This document shows, one piece after another, positions 6,790-7,098 of a stretch of DNA of 7,098 bases. Below the pieces are notes generated by a model. That model was not told the origin of the DNA, searched no databases, and was given only the letters and a program-made list of their open reading frames with translations. The translations under genes and the position numbers were made by a program. The stretch lies in the NCBI GenBank assembly GCA_021159525.1, contig JAGHEC010000225.1:1-7098 (forward strand). Direction: 5' to 3'. Each line of letters starts with the position of its first letter. Positions within the stretch are counted from its first letter, which is position 1. Origin of the DNA: Deltaproteobacteria bacterium (lineage in GTDB: Bacteria > Desulfobacterota > DSM-4660 > Desulfatiglandales > Desulfatiglandaceae).

Positions 6790-6830
6790 GTGTTATAAAC
6801 CGCCCCAAATCCGCGATTGGTTTTGAACAC
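6790..6830. promoter_or_regulatory. Imperfect inverted repeat next to the -35 box: possible operator
   Basis: Plus-strand arms gtgttataaacc (6790-6801) and ggttttgaacac (6819-6830) are inverted copies matching at 10 of 12 positions, separated by 17 nt. The inner end of the dyad touches the -35 hexamer at 6789. This location suits an activator or a repressor acting on the operon promoter. No specific regulator family is recognised. Confidence 0.4.
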
Positions 6831-6885
6831 TGTGGTGCGTTGGGCCATTTGGCCGGGAAAATTTTCTTCTGAAGGCGGCCGGGGG
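6831..6885. other. Short gap between partial frame and operator/promoter region
   Basis: No gene is seen. The stretch contains small dyads, GGCC-ATTT-GGCC (6843-6854) and ggccg/cggcc (6851-6855 with 6876-6880) around a gaaaattttc palindrome. These could fold after the stop of the partial frame, but no clear U-tract supports a terminator. Confidence 0.3.
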
Positions 6886-7098
6886 TCAGGGGACAGCAAT
6901 TCGAGGCAGGAGATTCGTCGCATACGCCACTGAATGGCATTCATTGGCGATTTTGGGCGCGCCTCCCCCTTTAGGGGCCTCCTTGACTCTATCCCTGATA
7001 GCTAACAGCAGTCGCTTGCAAATTCCCAACTCCTCAAACGTACGCTGGCAAACAGCTTTTGCAGACTGCGGTTCACCTTCAAATACACGGACCGACCA
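6886..7098 (-). CDS. C-terminal end of an unrecognised reading frame (5' part outside window)
   Basis: A minus-strand frame enters from the window edge and runs 70 codons to TGA at 6888-6886. The product contains KAVCQRTFEELG, CKRLLLAIRDRVKEAP and ends NLLPRIAVP. The middle is charged and helix-like, but the last 25 residues run through an imperfect palindrome (6925-6949) and look less protein-like. I recognise no family. It reads in the same direction as the operon, about 100 nt upstream of the predicted promoter, so it would be an upstream neighbour rather than part of the transport system. It could equally be a gene remnant or chance open frame. Confidence 0.3.
   Translation of the reverse strand, partial: WSVRVFEGEPQSAKAVCQRTFEELGICKRLLLAIRDRVKEAPKGGGAPKIANECHSVAYATNLLPRIAVP
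6925..6949. repeat. Imperfect 25-bp palindrome
   Basis: cgccactgaatg and cattcattggcg flank a single g; the arms are complementary at 11 of 12 positions. A smaller dyad, CCCC-TTTA-GGGG, follows about 20 nt later. Paired palindromes of this sort occur in REP-type elements, but there is no second copy in the window to show that it is a repeat family. Confidence 0.4.

Noticed and set aside
6496..6830. CRISPR array or tandem repeats in the leader
   Set aside because: No unit recurs with regular spacing; the repeated-looking pieces are inverted arms of hairpins.

Overview
The window is a single five-gene operon on the minus strand, read from about 6.75 kb down to position 1, with a long upstream region (6496-7098). 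In order of transcription it encodes a TonB-dependent outer-membrane receptor (6495-4297), a periplasmic metal-chelate/B12-type binding protein (4295-3240), a FecCD/BtuC-type permease (3243-2164), an ABC ATPase (2164-1367) and the N-terminal part of a large CobN/HmuS-like class I chelatase (1349 to beyond position 1). The genes are almost touching: a 1-nt gap, an ATGA overlap, a TGATG overlap and a 17-nt gap holding a strong Shine-Dalgarno. They should be co-transcribed and largely translationally coupled.

The host is Gram-negative, since it has an outer-membrane receptor and a TonB box. The fairly high GC, the style of the permease and binding protein, and the divergent CobN-like protein suggest an anaerobe such as a Desulfobacterota (deltaproteobacterial) sulfate reducer or syntroph. 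That placement is an impression, not a demonstrated result.

Taken together the genes make a complete route from cell surface to cytoplasm: receptor plus TonB across the outer membrane, binding protein to permease and ATPase across the inner membrane, then a large chelatase-family protein in the cytoplasm. The closest known arrangements are the Bacteroidetes hmu heme-uptake operons, where the CobN-like HmuS removes iron from heme, and BtuB-BtuFCD-CobN clusters tied to cobalt or corrinoid supply. The sequence does not settle the cargo. Heme or another porphyrin, a corrinoid, or a metal chelate (Fe, Co, Ni) are all possible; even an oxyanion is conceivable, because MolABC belongs to the same transporter class. 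No cobalamin riboswitch was recognised, and the receptor has no histidine between its FRPP and NPNL motifs, so neither a B12 nor a classic heme assignment is secure.

The upstream region holds a likely sigma70 promoter (6789-6760), a dyad abutting its -35 box (6790-6830), and a leader of roughly 255 nt with several hairpins. The strongest is a 57-nt element (6594-6650): a 13-bp stem, a large asymmetric internal loop, a capped inner hairpin and a U-tract. It looks like an attenuator or an undescribed structured RNA controlling the operon. Positions 6831-7098 hold a partial unrecognised reading frame entering from the window edge and an imperfect 25-bp palindrome.
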